Assembly (NCBI GenBank): GCA_028829895.1
Contig: CM054179.1
Location: forward strand, 54,287,391-54,351,390
From: Sinotaia quadrata
Lineage: Eukaryota > Mollusca > Gastropoda > Architaenioglossa > Viviparidae
Reading direction: 5' to 3'
Length of the DNA stretch: 64,000 bases
Shown here one piece after another: positions 10,321-22,180 of this stretch (positions within the stretch are counted from its first letter, which is position 1; each line of letters starts with the position of its first letter). The notes under the pieces are model-generated. The model worked only from the letters and a program-made list of their open reading frames with translations. It did no database searches and was not told the origin of the DNA. The translations under genes were made by a program, and so were the position numbers.

Positions 10321-10835
10321 CCATTCAGTAACTAATAAAGTTCTTATGAAGTAAACTAGGGATTTTTGTCTTATTTTACACACGTGTTCCTGGTCGTCCA
10401 GTAAATAGCAATCTAAAGCTATCACAGTATATAACATTTTTATACTATTTGTGAAAATGTTAGAAAGCGACAGTAATATGTTCTTATATTCAAAACTATG
10501 GAACCTAATGCAAAAATCTTATGTGAGATTTTCATTGATACTTCATATATAAAACACAAAAAACCATAACTGTTGCGACTCGATCAAGTACCTTGTTCAA
10601 ATTAAAGTTCAGTTTGAATTGTGGCAACAGTCTCCACCATTTTATAACCAATGTCAGACTTATATTGTCTTAGGAGTGACATTTGACAGGTTTTGTCAAA
10701 TTGCTTTGCATGTTAATAAAGAGTTGAGGCCTTAATTATAATTCTTTGATGTTCTCTAACAATATCGGTTTAAAGTATAACAATATTTCACTTAAATGTT
10801 CCCGTTTTTAATCAATTTAACTTTTACCCTTCAGA

Positions 10836-10967
10836 TGACGTCAAACAGGAAAAGGAAAAACCTGGCACAGTTCCTCAATTATAGTTTCACTGAAATAGAA
10901 GACAGCATGTGTGGCTTTTTAAGTATTTTATTAATTCTCTACTTGGACAACAGTTATTCTTCATTAT
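10836..10967 (+). pseudogene. Possible transposase remnant within the hAT element
   Basis: A frame of about 43 codons opens at ATG 10836 (MTSNRKRKNLAQFLNYSF) right after a pyrimidine-rich AG (ACTTTTACCCTTCAG). It lies wholly inside the transposon and stops shortly afterwards. It may be a leftover of the element's own coding region. The protein is not recognisable, so the call is weak. Confidence 0.2.
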
Positions 10968-11084
10968 AAGAGCAATTCGCTTCTTTTTGCTTACTTCGAA
11001 ATCTGAGGGCAATTTCATTGAACACAAATAGATTTGGGGCAATACCCCAAAACGTTCCCCGACACCTGCATTAATCAGTCATTT

Positions 11085-11205
11085 ATCAATCACTCAGTCA
11101 TCGCTCAGTCGTTATTCAATCTCTCAGTCATCGTTCGGTCACACTAATCATTCACTCGGTCATTAATCAGTCAGTTATTGTTCAATCATTAATCAGTCGA
11201 GGTGG
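11085..11205. repeat. TCAGTCATT-type short repeat
   Basis: Loose repeats of CACTCAGTCATCGCTCAGTC-like words directly after the hAT element. Confidence 0.6.
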
Positions 11206-11339
11206 GCGAGCAGATAAATAAATATATAGGAGAGCAAACAAAAGAGAGGAGTTAAAGAGAGCGAAAAAGAGAGGGGCTAAAGTGGAAAAATGGAAATAGA
11301 ACTAGACATGTAAGTGGGGTTTTCTTTAGAGGTAGGGGG

Positions 11340-11359
11340 TGTGTATGTGTGTGTGTGTG

Positions 11360-11407
<48 letters not shown>

Positions 11408-11475
11408 TTTGAGAATGTGTGTGTGTGTGTGTGTTAGTTTGTGTGTGTGTGTGTGTGTGCGTGTGTGTGTGTTTG
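11340..11475. repeat. GT/GA compound microsatellite
   Basis: GT run, about 20 GA units, then further GT runs. Confidence 0.9.
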
Positions 11476-11674
11476 TGTTAACCGTTTAAATATTTGATGC
11501 AGTGAACAATTATTTTCTTGTCCTAAATTTGAACATTCTTCTTTAAGTCTAACACACTTTTAGTCATGGGAATTATTGTTCTTTATTTCATTCAAGGCAC
11601 TTTACAAAGCATGTCAAATGATATCTTACATGTGTGCATGAATGAATTTGTTGCGTGAATTTTCCTTTCAGTGT

Positions 11675-11775
11675 GCGATAAAGGGCCGTTGTTTATGTCG
11701 AATGAATTTAGTATATATAGTATACTATATATAGAATTTAGTATAGTATATATAGAATGCCGTTGTTTATGTCAT
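11675..11775. repeat. Palindromic TATA-rich repeat pair
   Basis: GTATATATAGTATACTATAT and a second related block, flanked by two copies of GCCGTTGTTTATGTC. Likely a local duplication with hairpin potential. Confidence 0.6.
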
Positions 11776-12540
11776 TGAATGAGCTGCTGATTATTATCAA
11801 GATGTCTATCAAACCGTGAAACGAATCACCACTCACTGATATCCGAGGCGAGAAAACAACTTATGGTAAGCATATCATCTGAACCAAGTGACGGATAGAA
11901 TTTCAGGTTGCGGAGGAGTGGTAGGGTTAGGGGGTTGGGGCACCAGTGAGATGAACGCCAGGTAAAACTCGGGCGTGAAAACAACGAAATGGCGAGTGTT
12001 TGTGACACTTTCTCCGTCTTAGCGTAAAGTTATGATATGAACCATGTCACGCATTCGCTCGCCCGTCAGTCTTACGCCTGCACACTAATCACGTGACACC
12101 GAGATCCGTCTTCCCGCGGTATCTCGTCCCTTGGCCTTTATGGCCTTTACCTGTCTGAAGATAATACCCTGTCACCTCATTAAACTTCCTCTTTCCTTCA
12201 GAGTCTTGTGTCTCTCCCTCAATCCACACACACATACACACACATGCACACACACAAACTCACGAACTAAGGCATAAGTAAACAACAAAATCTGGAGCAA
12301 AGTATATATCTGTATAATCAGTAAGACCTAAATTAACAAAGCATATTATTGATTTCTTTTCGAAACAAATATTTTTGCATAAAATATATATAAATTTTAA
12401 GTTTAAATGAGAAAATATTTTTCGCAATGCACATAAAGATTTCTTTATAATCCTCATTGGATTAACATTGGTGCATAAGATAAAAGAGGGTGTTTTTTGT
12501 AAAAAATGTGTTTATATATTGAAGTAAACTCACTTTCTTT

Positions 12541-12600
12541 TGTTTGTGTGTGTGTGTGTGTGCGTGTGTGTGTGCGTGCGTGCGTGCGTGCGCGCGCGCG
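12541..12600. repeat. GT/GC microsatellite with Z-DNA potential
   Basis: A GT run passes into GTGCGTGCGTGC and then GCGCGCGCG: an alternating purine-pyrimidine tract of about 55 bases. Confidence 0.85.
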
Positions 12601-12914
12601 AAGGATTAATTTCTTTGCCTAACACATGCCTGATAAAGAAGAAATGTTCCTTTCGTAAGACTTTGCACTCAGACTAAATGAGAAATCTCAGATGTTGTTG
12701 CTTTCATCTCCCGTCTTACCTCGGATCGTGTTAAGCACAAGAAAGGTGGAAGAAAAGGCAAGATTCTGGTTTAAACGCAACACGCCAGCACTTCAAGGAC
12801 AGAAATTCTAACAAAGGTAATCCCTTCCTTGGAAGAGTGCAACAAAAAAGTCGTTGGCCGCTGGATATGTCGACATGTACCCACAATTTATGCACGTCTA
12901 AATCTCAAGTAGAG

Positions 12915-13105
12915 ACATAAGATCGTTTCAATAAAATGACTGGTACAGCGACGGCACTTAAACAAACAATAGCAAACCTAGACTGGTTTTACGACAGTGT
13001 CTTCGTGTACAAAAAGGAATCTCTGCTAAAGAACAGACATTAGATCGTTCCAATAAAATGTCTGCTAAGGTACATACATAAGATCGTTCCAATAAAATAT
13101 ATAGG
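12915..13105. repeat. Short tandem duplication
   Basis: AGATCGTTYCAATAAAATG recurs three times with similar spacer (CTGCTAAGGTACATACATA-like). Confidence 0.65.
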
Positions 13106-13277
13106 CCTACTGAAAAGGTTTGCAAAGCGTGTCCGTACTGTTTCGCACTTCGACACTGAGTTTGGCTATTGCAGAACGATATTAACGACTTCTGCTCATG
13201 AACTTTTGAAAGCAGAAAATAAATGCACGCAAGAAAGTGTTCGGCAGTTACAGAAACGTAAATGTAGCCAACTTTTG

Positions 13278-13278
<1 letters not shown>

Positions 13279-13345
<67 letters not shown>
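13279..13345. repeat. Long pure GT microsatellite
   Basis: About 33 uninterrupted GT units. Confidence 0.95.
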
Positions 13346-13479
13346 AGCTACCAGTATAATTTCCCTTATACACAGCAAGTGGTCGATTCGGTAGTTTACT
13401 CCATTCTCTGTTTTGACTTACAGTGGTTTGTTTTGCCCACGATACGGAACCGTCTCCCTTTGAATAGAGATAATCCTGT

Positions 13480-14240
13480 CTAATTCTCACCCCGCCCCTA
13501 TTAAGGTTCTTAGTATTTCAATAACTACTCATTCTACGCAGGGTGGTGAAAATTCAGGGAAATTAAGTAAAAGAACAAAAACAGTTCTAAAAACCTAAAC
13601 TAAAACGCTAATTCTTGAAAATACCAAATTACGTAGGACTTATCGACTGCGCGCGCCAGTCCTTGACCAATCCTTTATTTTACCCTGTGCTGATTACCTC
13701 TGACCTCTAGTCTTCTTCCTAGGTCTTCTTCCTAGGTTTATCAAGTGCTTTAGATAAGTTTTCTCTGATTTGACAGTTTTACACCGAAAAGAAAGCAGAA
13801 CGCTAGCGGACTGAATAGCCGATTAATTTGCAGATAAATTGCTAAAAATATAAAAGGAAATGCACCTTTAAATATAAAGTGGTGGTTATTTTACATTTTA
13901 TGCTAGACGGGAGACGTGAACGGCAAGCTAAGGTATAACTGATTAGATTTTTAATTGCTTGATTGCATATCTGATGAATTATCTGACAGTAGTTTACAAA
14001 GGTAATGATCTAGAAGAGAAGAACTGCTAGAGAGGAATGCATATTTTTTCCAGTTATTTTTACTATATTTAAGATTAATTTATTGTGGAGATTCTTTTGC
14101 CAAACCTGGGGCATATTCGCCGCAAAACATTAACACTAAAAGGCGGTGTAATAGGTTCGTTAACGGGGTGCTTAAATCTACGTCACAAATGACACGTACA
14201 CCCAGGAAATGATTGACAGAAGAACTCATGTATCACAAGT
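13480..14240. other. Unique non-coding stretch
   Basis: Apart from a short tandem duplication near 13712 (GTCTTCTTCCTAG twice), I see no repeats, frames or splice-bounded exons here. Confidence 0.45.
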
Positions 14241-14504
14241 GTAGGATTGCAGTTAAACCTACCATCGCGGCATCCCATTTCTCCTAACCTTCCCCAGTCC
14301 ATCACACACACACACGCACGCACTCAAGCGCACGTACACACACACACACACGCTCACACCGCCTGCATACGTACTTTTCCACTTCCCTATTTCAAACTCA
14401 GTATGTTCTCCCAGTCGTCGCCGAAATTGTTCTATTTGAAGAGGTTAACATGCGCATCCTCCAATGTCAGTTTTATTTCTGGCATTAAACGTTACAACAA
14501 TCAT

Positions 14505-15190
14505 TTCGGACATTGAACTTTACAGCAATTATTTCGGGCATTGAGTTTTACAAAAGTCATTTCTTTCATTAAACTTTTCTGCAATTATTTCAGGCATTGA
14601 GTTTTACAAAAGTCATTTCTTTCATTAAACTTTTCTGCAATTATTTCAGGCATTGAGTTTTACAAAAGTCATTTCTTTCATTAAACTTTTCTGCAATTAT
14701 TTCAGGCATTGAGTTTTACAAAAGTCATTTCTTTCATTAAACTTTTCTGCAATTATTTCAGGCATTGAGCTTTACCTCATTCATTTCAGGCTTTGCACTG
14801 TATAGCAGTTTTTTCAACTTTACAACAATCATTTCAGGTATTGAAATTTACAGCAAGCATTTCAGGTATTAAGCTTTACAATAACTATTGCAGGCATTAA
14901 ACTTTGCAGCAGTCATTTCATGCATTGAACTTTCCAGCAGTCATTTCAGGCATTAAACTTTCCAGCAGTCATTTCAGGCATTCAACTTTACAAAAACCAT
15001 TTCAGGCATTAAACTTTACAGGAGTGATTTCAGGCACTAAACATTACAACAATCATTTCAGGCCTTAAACTTTACTGCAGTCATTTCAGGCATTAAAATT
15101 TACAATAGTCATTTCAGGCAGTGAACTTTACAACAAGCATTTCAGGCTTTAAACTTAAAGCAGTCATTTCAGGCATTGAACTTTACAGGT
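14505..15190. repeat. 28-bp minisatellite with 56-bp higher-order block
   Basis: The basic unit is CATTTCAGGCATTAAACTTT then ACAGCAGT, with about 24 copies. At 14540-14765 a dimer (TTGAGTTTTACAAAAGTCAT / TTCTTTCATTAAACTTTTCT) is amplified as four nearly identical 56-bp copies, showing a later round of expansion. Confidence 0.85.
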
Positions 15191-15714
15191 GCCAAACTTA
15201 ACAAACACTCGTTTCTTATTACATGAAGTTGTTAGTGTAACTTTTATCTGTTTTATCGGTTGCTCTCGATTTGCTAACAGACGTATAGCGAACATAAATT
15301 ATATATACAAATATATATATAGAAGTAGTACTGCTAACTCTGTGTACTTTAAACACGAATAGAAGTACAATACTTTTTAGCGCAGAGACGCGAATACAAA
15401 ATCATATTATTGCTTGGCATAATGTAGAGACCACAATTGTAATGTTGCTTTACAAAAGGTAGAGAGATACATAGTAAAATTCTTCAGTATAATATCGAAA
15501 CACAAATATAAAATCGCAATGCTGCTTAACAAAATGTCGAAACACAAATAGGAAATTGTAATATTGCTTAAAACGCAATGTATACGTACGAGGTTATTCA
15601 TGAAGACAAGAATAGAAAATCTGAATACTGTAAATTATGTTGGCACTGGCTCTGAATTCTTTGAATCTGACGGTTGTCTAGATACTGACAAGCTTACAGA
15701 TCTTATTGTGTAGT

Positions 15715-16005
15715 TCTTTCATTTGTTGCTCTTTGTGTCTGTGAGCCTGGGAATGTGTTGGTGTTGCTAATATTTGATTTGTTGCTCTTTGTGTCTGTGA
15801 GCCTGGGAATGTGTTGGTGTTGCTAATGTTTGATTTGTTGCTCTTTGTGTCTGTGAGCCTGGGAATGTGTTAGTGTTGCTAATGTTTGATTTGTTGCTCT
15901 TTGTGTCTGTGAGCCTGGGAATGTGTTGGTGTTGCTAATGTTTGATTTGTTGCTCTTTGTGTCTGTGAGCCTGGGAATGTGTTGGTGTTGCTAATGTTTG
16001 ATTTA
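15715..16005. repeat. 56-bp minisatellite, 5 copies
   Basis: TTGTTGCTCTTTGTGTCTGT then GAGCCTGGGAATGTGTTGGT is repeated almost identically five times. Confidence 0.95.
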
Positions 16006-16374
16006 AAACTGACGAAACGGATCGTGGATGTGGATCGTAAAAGTTTGTTGGCCACAATGCGGTTGTACTTTGATGTAATTTCTTTGAAGCGTCCCCTGAA
16101 TTATAGGCTTTAGCTCCCTTAGATGTGGCGCAGGGAACAGTTGTCAAGAAATCAAGGGGAGTAATCAAGGCGCTTGACAATCTCTCAGACGAATTGTACT
16201 GCTAGTGAATAAAATCGTTACTTGATAATTAAACGGATGACATTATTTTCGGGTTAGTGGGGTTTGGGGTTTTTCCTTATTTTCGGATTTTCTGGTTTCA
16301 GGTTATTCGGATTTTAGGGTTAGGGATTTTGTATCTTCTGGTTTAAAATTCTTTAAAATGGCGTCCGTACATTT

Positions 16375-16575
16375 AGTTAAGAGTGCCTCCACTCAAAGCT
16401 GCCAAACATTGACAACAAATAAGTTACATGTCGTCAGTAAAAGTTACATCTCAAAAGCTGCCAAACATTGACAACAAATCATTAACATGTCGTCAGTAAA
16501 AGTTACATCTCAAAAGCTGCCAAACATTGACAACAAATAAGTACATTGTTACATGTCGTCAGGTAAAGTTACAAC
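16375..16575. repeat. About 63-bp tandem repeat, 3 copies
   Basis: AAAGCTGCCAAACATTGACA then ACAAATAAG and CATGTCGTCAGTAAAAGTTA recurs three times. Confidence 0.85.
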
Positions 16576-16724
16576 TTACAACGTTGCCATTAGACTTTGT
16601 TTTTTAATTACAGCAATCAAGTGCATTTATTGACAATTCCGTCCCGGGACGCTTTCAGAGAGTGTACTGATGCACATTGTTTTACAATGCTACTGTGCAT
16701 ATTGTCGCATGCACCCCTAGTTAT

Positions 16725-17000
16725 TGGTAACGATTATTATTAATCATCCATAACTAATTACAAGTGATAGAGACATCTTTATTTAGTATTATTAACAATT
16801 CTTTATATTATCTCTAATAATTGTCTCAGGGGACACCACTCTCTCTCACTTGGCGGATTATACGGGTGCAGTAAGTCTTCTCGCTTCCATAGTAATAAGA
16901 CAGACGTTACACTGACACAATACTTCTGCTAGTGGAAACTTCTTACTAAAGGAGTAATGCAAATCTGTCTTTTATTTAGATTTAATGAGCCCCCATCCAC
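16725..17000 (+). repeat. Dispersed repeat family, copy 2 (5' part)
   Basis: Shares CCATAACTAATTACAAGTGA, GACACCACTC, TTAGATTTAATGAGCCCCCA and CCATCCAC words, in the same order, with the copy at 27360-27640; divergence is high. Confidence 0.55.
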
Positions 17001-17519
17001 CCGCTATTACACAAACTTAATATATGTGCAAGAAGGTTAATTTATTAAATCAACCATCAAATATACAACATATGAATATAAACAAAAGTGCGTTGACATT
17101 TACGTCACATCTCAACTATGTTTGATTAATCGTATGACACTTATTCATTTTATCTTAGCATAGACATCAGCAGTCAAGAAAACATATTTTATATATAATC
17201 AAGTTCTTAGATATAGTTTCATCATACAAATGTGAGTGGAGGTTTAGAGAGATAATTATAGTCAATGTGCATAACCTTTTCAAAGATGGTGGCTGTCATT
17301 AGCAGGTATTCACAATCACATGGTTTGCAATAAGTCATTTTCTTTCTTATTAGACAATGGACCCCTCTACTCACATTACACATCTGTTCCAGAATCTTTG
17401 ACGCAGTCACACAAAGCGTACCGTGGAGAATTGTCAAGAAGTTTGAACGCGCTATCAAAGTACATCACGAGGAATGTTTCACAAACTTCGTGTGAGCCAC
17501 ACAAGGACATTTACATTAC

Positions 17520-18180
17520 TCCCTCATTCCATTAAGTACTCCCACATTCTGTTATAATGCTCCCGCATTGCGTTACAGTACTCTGGCATTCCGTCATAGT
17601 ACGTGTACCCCTGTATTCTGTCATAGTACGTGTACCCCTGTATTCTGTCATAGTACGTGTACCCCTGTATTCTGTCATAGTACGTGTACCCCTGTATTCC
17701 GTCATAGTACTCGCACATTCCATTACAGTAGTTCCACATTTCGTTACAGTATTCCCGCATTCCATTATAGTACTCCCCGAATTCTGTTGCAGTACTCCCA
17801 CATTCCGTAGTAGTACTTCTGCATTTGGTTATACTACTCTCACATTCCGTTAGTACTCCCGCATTCCGTTACAGTTCTCTTTCACTCCGTTATATACTCC
17901 CACATTCCGTTACAGTACTGTCGCATTTTGTTACAGTACTCACGCCCACATTCTGTTACCACACTCCCGCATCCATTATAGTGCTCCTACATTCCGTTAT
18001 AGTGCTCCCGCATTCCTTTACAGTACTCCCGCATTCCCTTATAGTACTCCCGCATTTTGTTACAGTTCTCCAGCATTACTTTAGAGTACTCCCGCAGTCC
18101 GTTATAGTACTTCCGCATTCTGTTATACTACTTCCGCATTTTGTTATAGTATCTTCTCATTCCGTGGATACTCCTGCTAA
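17520..18180. repeat. 21-bp satellite array with a 27-bp sub-array
   Basis: About 30 copies of a unit like TTCCGTTATAGTACTCCCGC. At 17596-17700 a variant ending TACGTGTACCCCTGTA is repeated four times. Both unit lengths are multiples of 3, so all frames stay open and look like repetitive proteins; they are not genes. Confidence 0.9.
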
Positions 18181-18344
18181 TCTGCGGTTACATAACTCTC
18201 CTTAAACTGTTCATTCAATTGCAACGTCTTCACTAAGCAAAAGTACATTTATTTGCTGTCAGTGTTGTCTCTAGCGGTTGAAACTGTTCATAAGTGTAAG
18301 CAAACCCTGCAGTGATACCAATGCTAGAACTGTCGACAGTGGCA

Positions 18345-18480
18345 GCAAACATACATTGTGAGTTAAAATACTTCCCGCCACTAGAAGTTAAACATACATT
18401 GTGAGCTAAAATACTTCCCGCCACTAGACGTTAAACATACATTGTGAGCTAAAATACTTCCCGCCACTAGACGTTAGAAA
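18345..18480. repeat. 43-bp tandem repeat, 3 copies
   Basis: AAACATACATTGTGAGCTAA then AATACTTCCCGCCACTAGAC, nearly identical copies. Confidence 0.9.
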
Positions 18481-18774
18481 ACATTTGCAACAGTCATACT
18501 TTCAGCTACAAAGCTACCGAAAGAAGTCTCAGGACGTTCATGGCAAACGGCTAATGTCAGTTACAATGAAAATCCGGGTCTTCTATTTGAAGAGGTTATC
18601 CTGCTGGCTTAAAATATCTTCAGCCTGAAGCACACGGGGTTATATTTATAGTTCCACTCTGGAGACATTAATCTCAGAAAGAGCAGGAAAGTGATTACGA
18701 TTGGATTGTTTAGGCCTGAGACTGACTAAAGACACACACACCCCAACACTCTTCAAGTGTCTCTACAAGTCTCT

Positions 18775-19060
18775 TTTAACATGACCTGTCAGTCCATTCT
18801 AATAGGACCTCCACAAGTCCATTCTAACAGGATCTCCACGAGTCCATTCTAAAAGAATTCCTACATTTCTATTTTAACAGGACTTCTGCAAGTCCCCCCC
18901 CCCCCTTAAAGGGCATCCACACGTCTTTTTTAAAAGGACCTCTAACAGGACCTCAAGTCCATTACAAAAAGGACCTCTTCAAGTCTGCTCTAAAACGACC
19001 AAGTCCATTCTAAAAGGAGCTTCCGACGCAGGACCACTGCAAGTCTTTTTTCAAAGAAGC
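18775..19060. repeat. Degenerate GTCCATTCTAACAGGACCTC repeat
   Basis: About ten diverged 25-30 bp units, interrupted by a C homopolymer run at about 18895-18905. Confidence 0.7.
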
Positions 19061-19529
19061 TCTACGTACAGGATTTATGGGGTGGGAGACATTCAGGGAA
19101 TAGGTGAGGAAAACAAATCTAAAACGGGTGGTTGATCATGATTCAAGACGTTCTAAACATGTATGCAGAGCAATATTTCTTCGTGAAAGATGGAAGCTCT
19201 GTTTTAATGCAGTACATGGATAGATCAATTCTGTTCTTTCTTTTATCTATGAATCTATCCATTGTCCTAACCGTATCTACTGTTTAAGCTGAACAGTGTT
19301 TTCAGTGTGAGTATTTAAGTTTAGAAATAAATTAGAACAATTCCTAAATGGTACCTAGCATCGTTGTGACTGTAAAATAAAATTTATAAAAGAAAAGAAA
19401 GAAATCGCACAATTCTGTTGCAATCTACTTCAAAAGAGGAGGGGGAGCGGTGAGGGGAGGGAAAGGACAGAGGCGTTTGCACGTCGGAGAACGAATGTCG
19501 ATTATGCGGAGTTCAGAGATGTACGGGTT

Positions 19530-19575
19530 AAAACGCGCGCGCGTGCTGTGTGTGTGTGTGTGTGTGTGTGTGTGC
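19530..19575. repeat. GC/GT alternating tract
   Basis: CGCGCGCGCG then a GT run, prone to form Z-DNA. Confidence 0.85.
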
Positions 19576-19922
19576 AACTTACCCCTAGGCAGCAAGGGGA
19601 TATAGTCAGTGATCTAGTCTCGTCCCTGTTATCTCACCTAACCCACCCCACCCTCCTTCCCCATCCATTTCGTCTGCTCACACTCCGTCTCGGCACGATT
19701 CAGTTGTTTCCTTTAGTGCGCAAACTCCGTCAAGGGAAAATACTCGCTGTTCACAGTCAAGTTGGGGTTTGTAGTTTCGCTCGGTCCTCGAAACGGCAAT
19801 ATTGCGGAACTCGTTGGCTCAAGAACAGCCACTGATCACGCTCCCTTAAAACACTGGTATTTGAACAGGACTGGGGATGGCATGAGTGTGAAGAAATCTC
19901 GCACTTCAAAGTAACAATAAAT

Positions 19923-20054
19923 TGACGTCAGTATAGTGCGACAATTTTACGCATGCTCACCAGATGTTTGGACTACGTCACTATGCTTTGAGAGTGTGCT
20001 GTTCCAAGTGTGGACTTCGTAAGAAGGGAACTTGGATTTGGGGGCGTAAAGCCG
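19923..20054 (+). other. Candidate 5' exon with CRE-like site and strong donor
   Basis: A full TGACGTCA (CRE/ATF type) site at 19923-19930 is followed by ATG at 19964 and 30 open codons, including RVCCSKCGLRKKGTW. They end in phase 1 at GCCG|GTAAGTGAG (20054/20055), a near-perfect donor. CACCAG just before the ATG could instead be an acceptor. The Kozak context is weak. No homology is recognised, so this may be a non-coding 5' exon or chance. Confidence 0.25.
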
Positions 20055-20594
20055 GTAAGTGAGTTTGCACCTCTACTGGTCAGAAAATGTCATTGAAGTT
20101 TGTTTCTGACTTACTGTTCCTTTTAAGAGTGCAAAGTTTCTTTTACGAAGAAGTACATGTTGACATTTTTAAGCAGTCTGTTTACTAATCATTCGACTGT
20201 ATCCAATACTTAGCCCTTAATGTTTTCTCTTTTTTGATCAAAATGAAATAAAAGCTCACTGTTTATTATTTAATATTATCAAAGCACACGGAATGGTATG
20301 AAATTTGGTGGAAGTGTTTTCTTTCATAATAAAAGACATAAACTGTATAAACTACATCGCAGCATACGATTGTTTCAGAGCAAGTTGTTTGTTTCAAAGT
20401 TGATGCAGAATGCAATAAACACGTAGATGTCAATTTTCATCTGTTATTTAGTATTATACTAAACTATTGCGCAATAGAGTACTATTTGTATTTCTTTGGT
20501 CTGAACTCGATCCACTGTGCTCTTCGGAACACAGCAAGCTGATTGAGCTGATAGGATACAGCAAGAGATATGTTATAGAACGGAGGAAAGAAGT

Positions 20595-20755
20595 GAAAAG
20601 CTAACCACTAACTGATACGTCAAGCTACACATTGATACGTCAAGGAAAAGCTAACCACATTGATACGTCAAACTACACATTGATGCGTCAAGTTACACAC
20701 TAACTGATACGTCAAATTACACACTAACTGATACGTGAACGTAACACACTGAAAT
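20595..20755. repeat. Short tandem repeat with ACTGATACGTCAA core
   Basis: About six diverged copies of CTACACACTAACTGATACGT-like sequence. Confidence 0.65.
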
Positions 20756-21247
20756 GTAAATACGAGCTTTTCATTATGAAACCCTGAAACTATGCAATCA
20801 GCTGCGGAAAAAGGGCAAGGGTGTGAGGGAGGGCAAGGGTGTTATCAAGGTTGTCTGTGGTTATCCGTCCCTGCTTCCAGGTTGTGTTCGTTTAGAAGGA
20901 GATTAGCACATCTGTTCTAAGATAGGTGGCCAGCATATAGAGTTGAACTGAGTGACTTCCAGGAAAAGTGCAACAAATGCAGACGAAAGAGTACAAATAT
21001 TTTGAAAAATTATAGATGGAAATTACTTCAGCATCAGTTGTTGATCCCGAGAAACCGCTCGTGCACTTAGCACGGGATGAATAATGTGTCACGTGGGTGA
21101 AGCAGTTGACAAAATGTAAGCAGACTCGAAACTCTTCATTTTAAATCATTATAGAATAATATTGTTTGATTTCACAGTTTAGCCCTTTACTGAAGATATT
21201 ATCACTATATCTCTTCGACAGTTGCTGGATGGCTATCGGGTCCTCTG

Positions 21248-21250
21248 GAT

Positions 21251-21296
<46 letters not shown>
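21248..21296. repeat. GATA microsatellite
   Basis: About 12 uninterrupted ATAG units. Confidence 0.95.
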
Positions 21297-22150
21297 GCAG
21301 TGAGAAGGTACAGTTTTTCATACACATATAACTAACAAAATTCGTTCAAGGGCAATGAACTCAAAATTTGTCATTTTGTTTACACTCTTTTCAAGAAACA
21401 TATTTCTTCAGCATGAGTGATATCTGACTGGATTTAAATAAAGTAAAATGCAACTCGCTCCTCTTAACTGGATCTTGTACTGGTTTAATGACGTCAGATG
21501 TTCCTATCTATTAGTCTGCTAGAATGTGTTTCAATCCACAAAAAGTTTACGTCAGCACTGACCATATTTCATCTCTGTTCAAGTTAATCCATTGAAATGA
21601 ATACAAAGTGAGCCCGTTGAAAAAAAGCACTGCGAGTCAGTAATTAATAATAAAAAAAAGAGAAAGAAAGTAAACAATAAAATCAAGTCAACAAACACTG
21701 ATATTTTGCACTTCTTTTCCTGCCTGCATTAGTGCATACATTTTAGTTCAGAAACAGCATAACCAACTTTTTTTTTAAAAACATACAAAAAACGTCCTTG
21801 ATCTAAAAATAAAATAAACAAATTAATTAAATAGAGTTTTCAACATGTCTGGTATTTTTGGCTAAACTACCTCGAAGTCTGTTCCCTTACTCTTGACACC
21901 AAATCATTTAATCGTTCTAAAAATAGGACACCGAATCATTAAATCGTTCTAAAAATAGGTTACATACCCAAAGACAGCTTCTAAATTTGCAGCAGATATA
22001 GATGCTGCTGACATTTGCTTTAAAACTTCTGTCAACTTTTCCTTTCTGTGAATAAAAAATTAAAGAAGATAATTCCATTTAATTATTTAACCGCTAAAAG
22101 AAACAAGGATAAGTGAGGAGCTGGCAAAGTAGCTCATTGTCTGTTAGTTA

Positions 22151-22180
22151 TTTTTTTTCTTTTACACTCGCAGGTAAGTT
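22151..22180 (+). promoter_or_regulatory. Recursive-splicing (ratchet) site candidate
   Basis: TTTTTTTTCTTTTACACTCG runs into CAG|GTAAGTT at 22173/22174: a strong pyrimidine tract and 3' splice site joined directly to a near-perfect 5' splice site. This is the zero-nucleotide-exon signature described in very long introns of Drosophila and vertebrates. It lies on the same strand as the PH gene, about 13 kb into the interval after exon D. Confidence 0.45.

Larger units (their letters stand above)
9322..11068. mobile_element. hAT-superfamily DNA transposon, decayed, with 8-bp target duplication
   Basis: The element is flanked by a perfect 8-bp direct repeat CATTAATC (9314-9321 and 11069-11076), the duplication size of hAT elements. 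The left end reads CGGGGTCAGAAAACTGGGGT then AATTACCCCAAATG. The right end, reversed, reads CAGGTGTCGGGGAACGTTTT then GGGGTATTGCCCCAAAT. The two are degraded terminal inverted repeats sharing TCGGGG, ACTGGGG/TTTGGGG and CCCCAAAT. Inside, 9640-10320 is taken up by minisatellite expansion. No transposase frame survives; a short open stretch at 10836-10967 beginning MTSNRKRKNLAQF may be a remnant of one or chance. It lies in the intron after exon D. Confidence 0.75.

Noticed and set aside
10836..10967. Possible next exon of the PH gene (MTSNRKRKNLAQF...) after a fair acceptor in phase 0
   Set aside because: It lies inside the hAT element with intact target duplications, so it is more likely transposon sequence; listed only as a weak pseudogene.
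12160..12280. Strong acceptor CTTCCTCTTTCCTTCAG at about 12201
   Set aside because: The following frame is quickly low-complexity CA sequence with a stop and no donor.
17524..17853. Repetitive open frames on both strands
   Set aside because: 21- and 27-bp units, both divisible by 3, keep all frames open; not genes.
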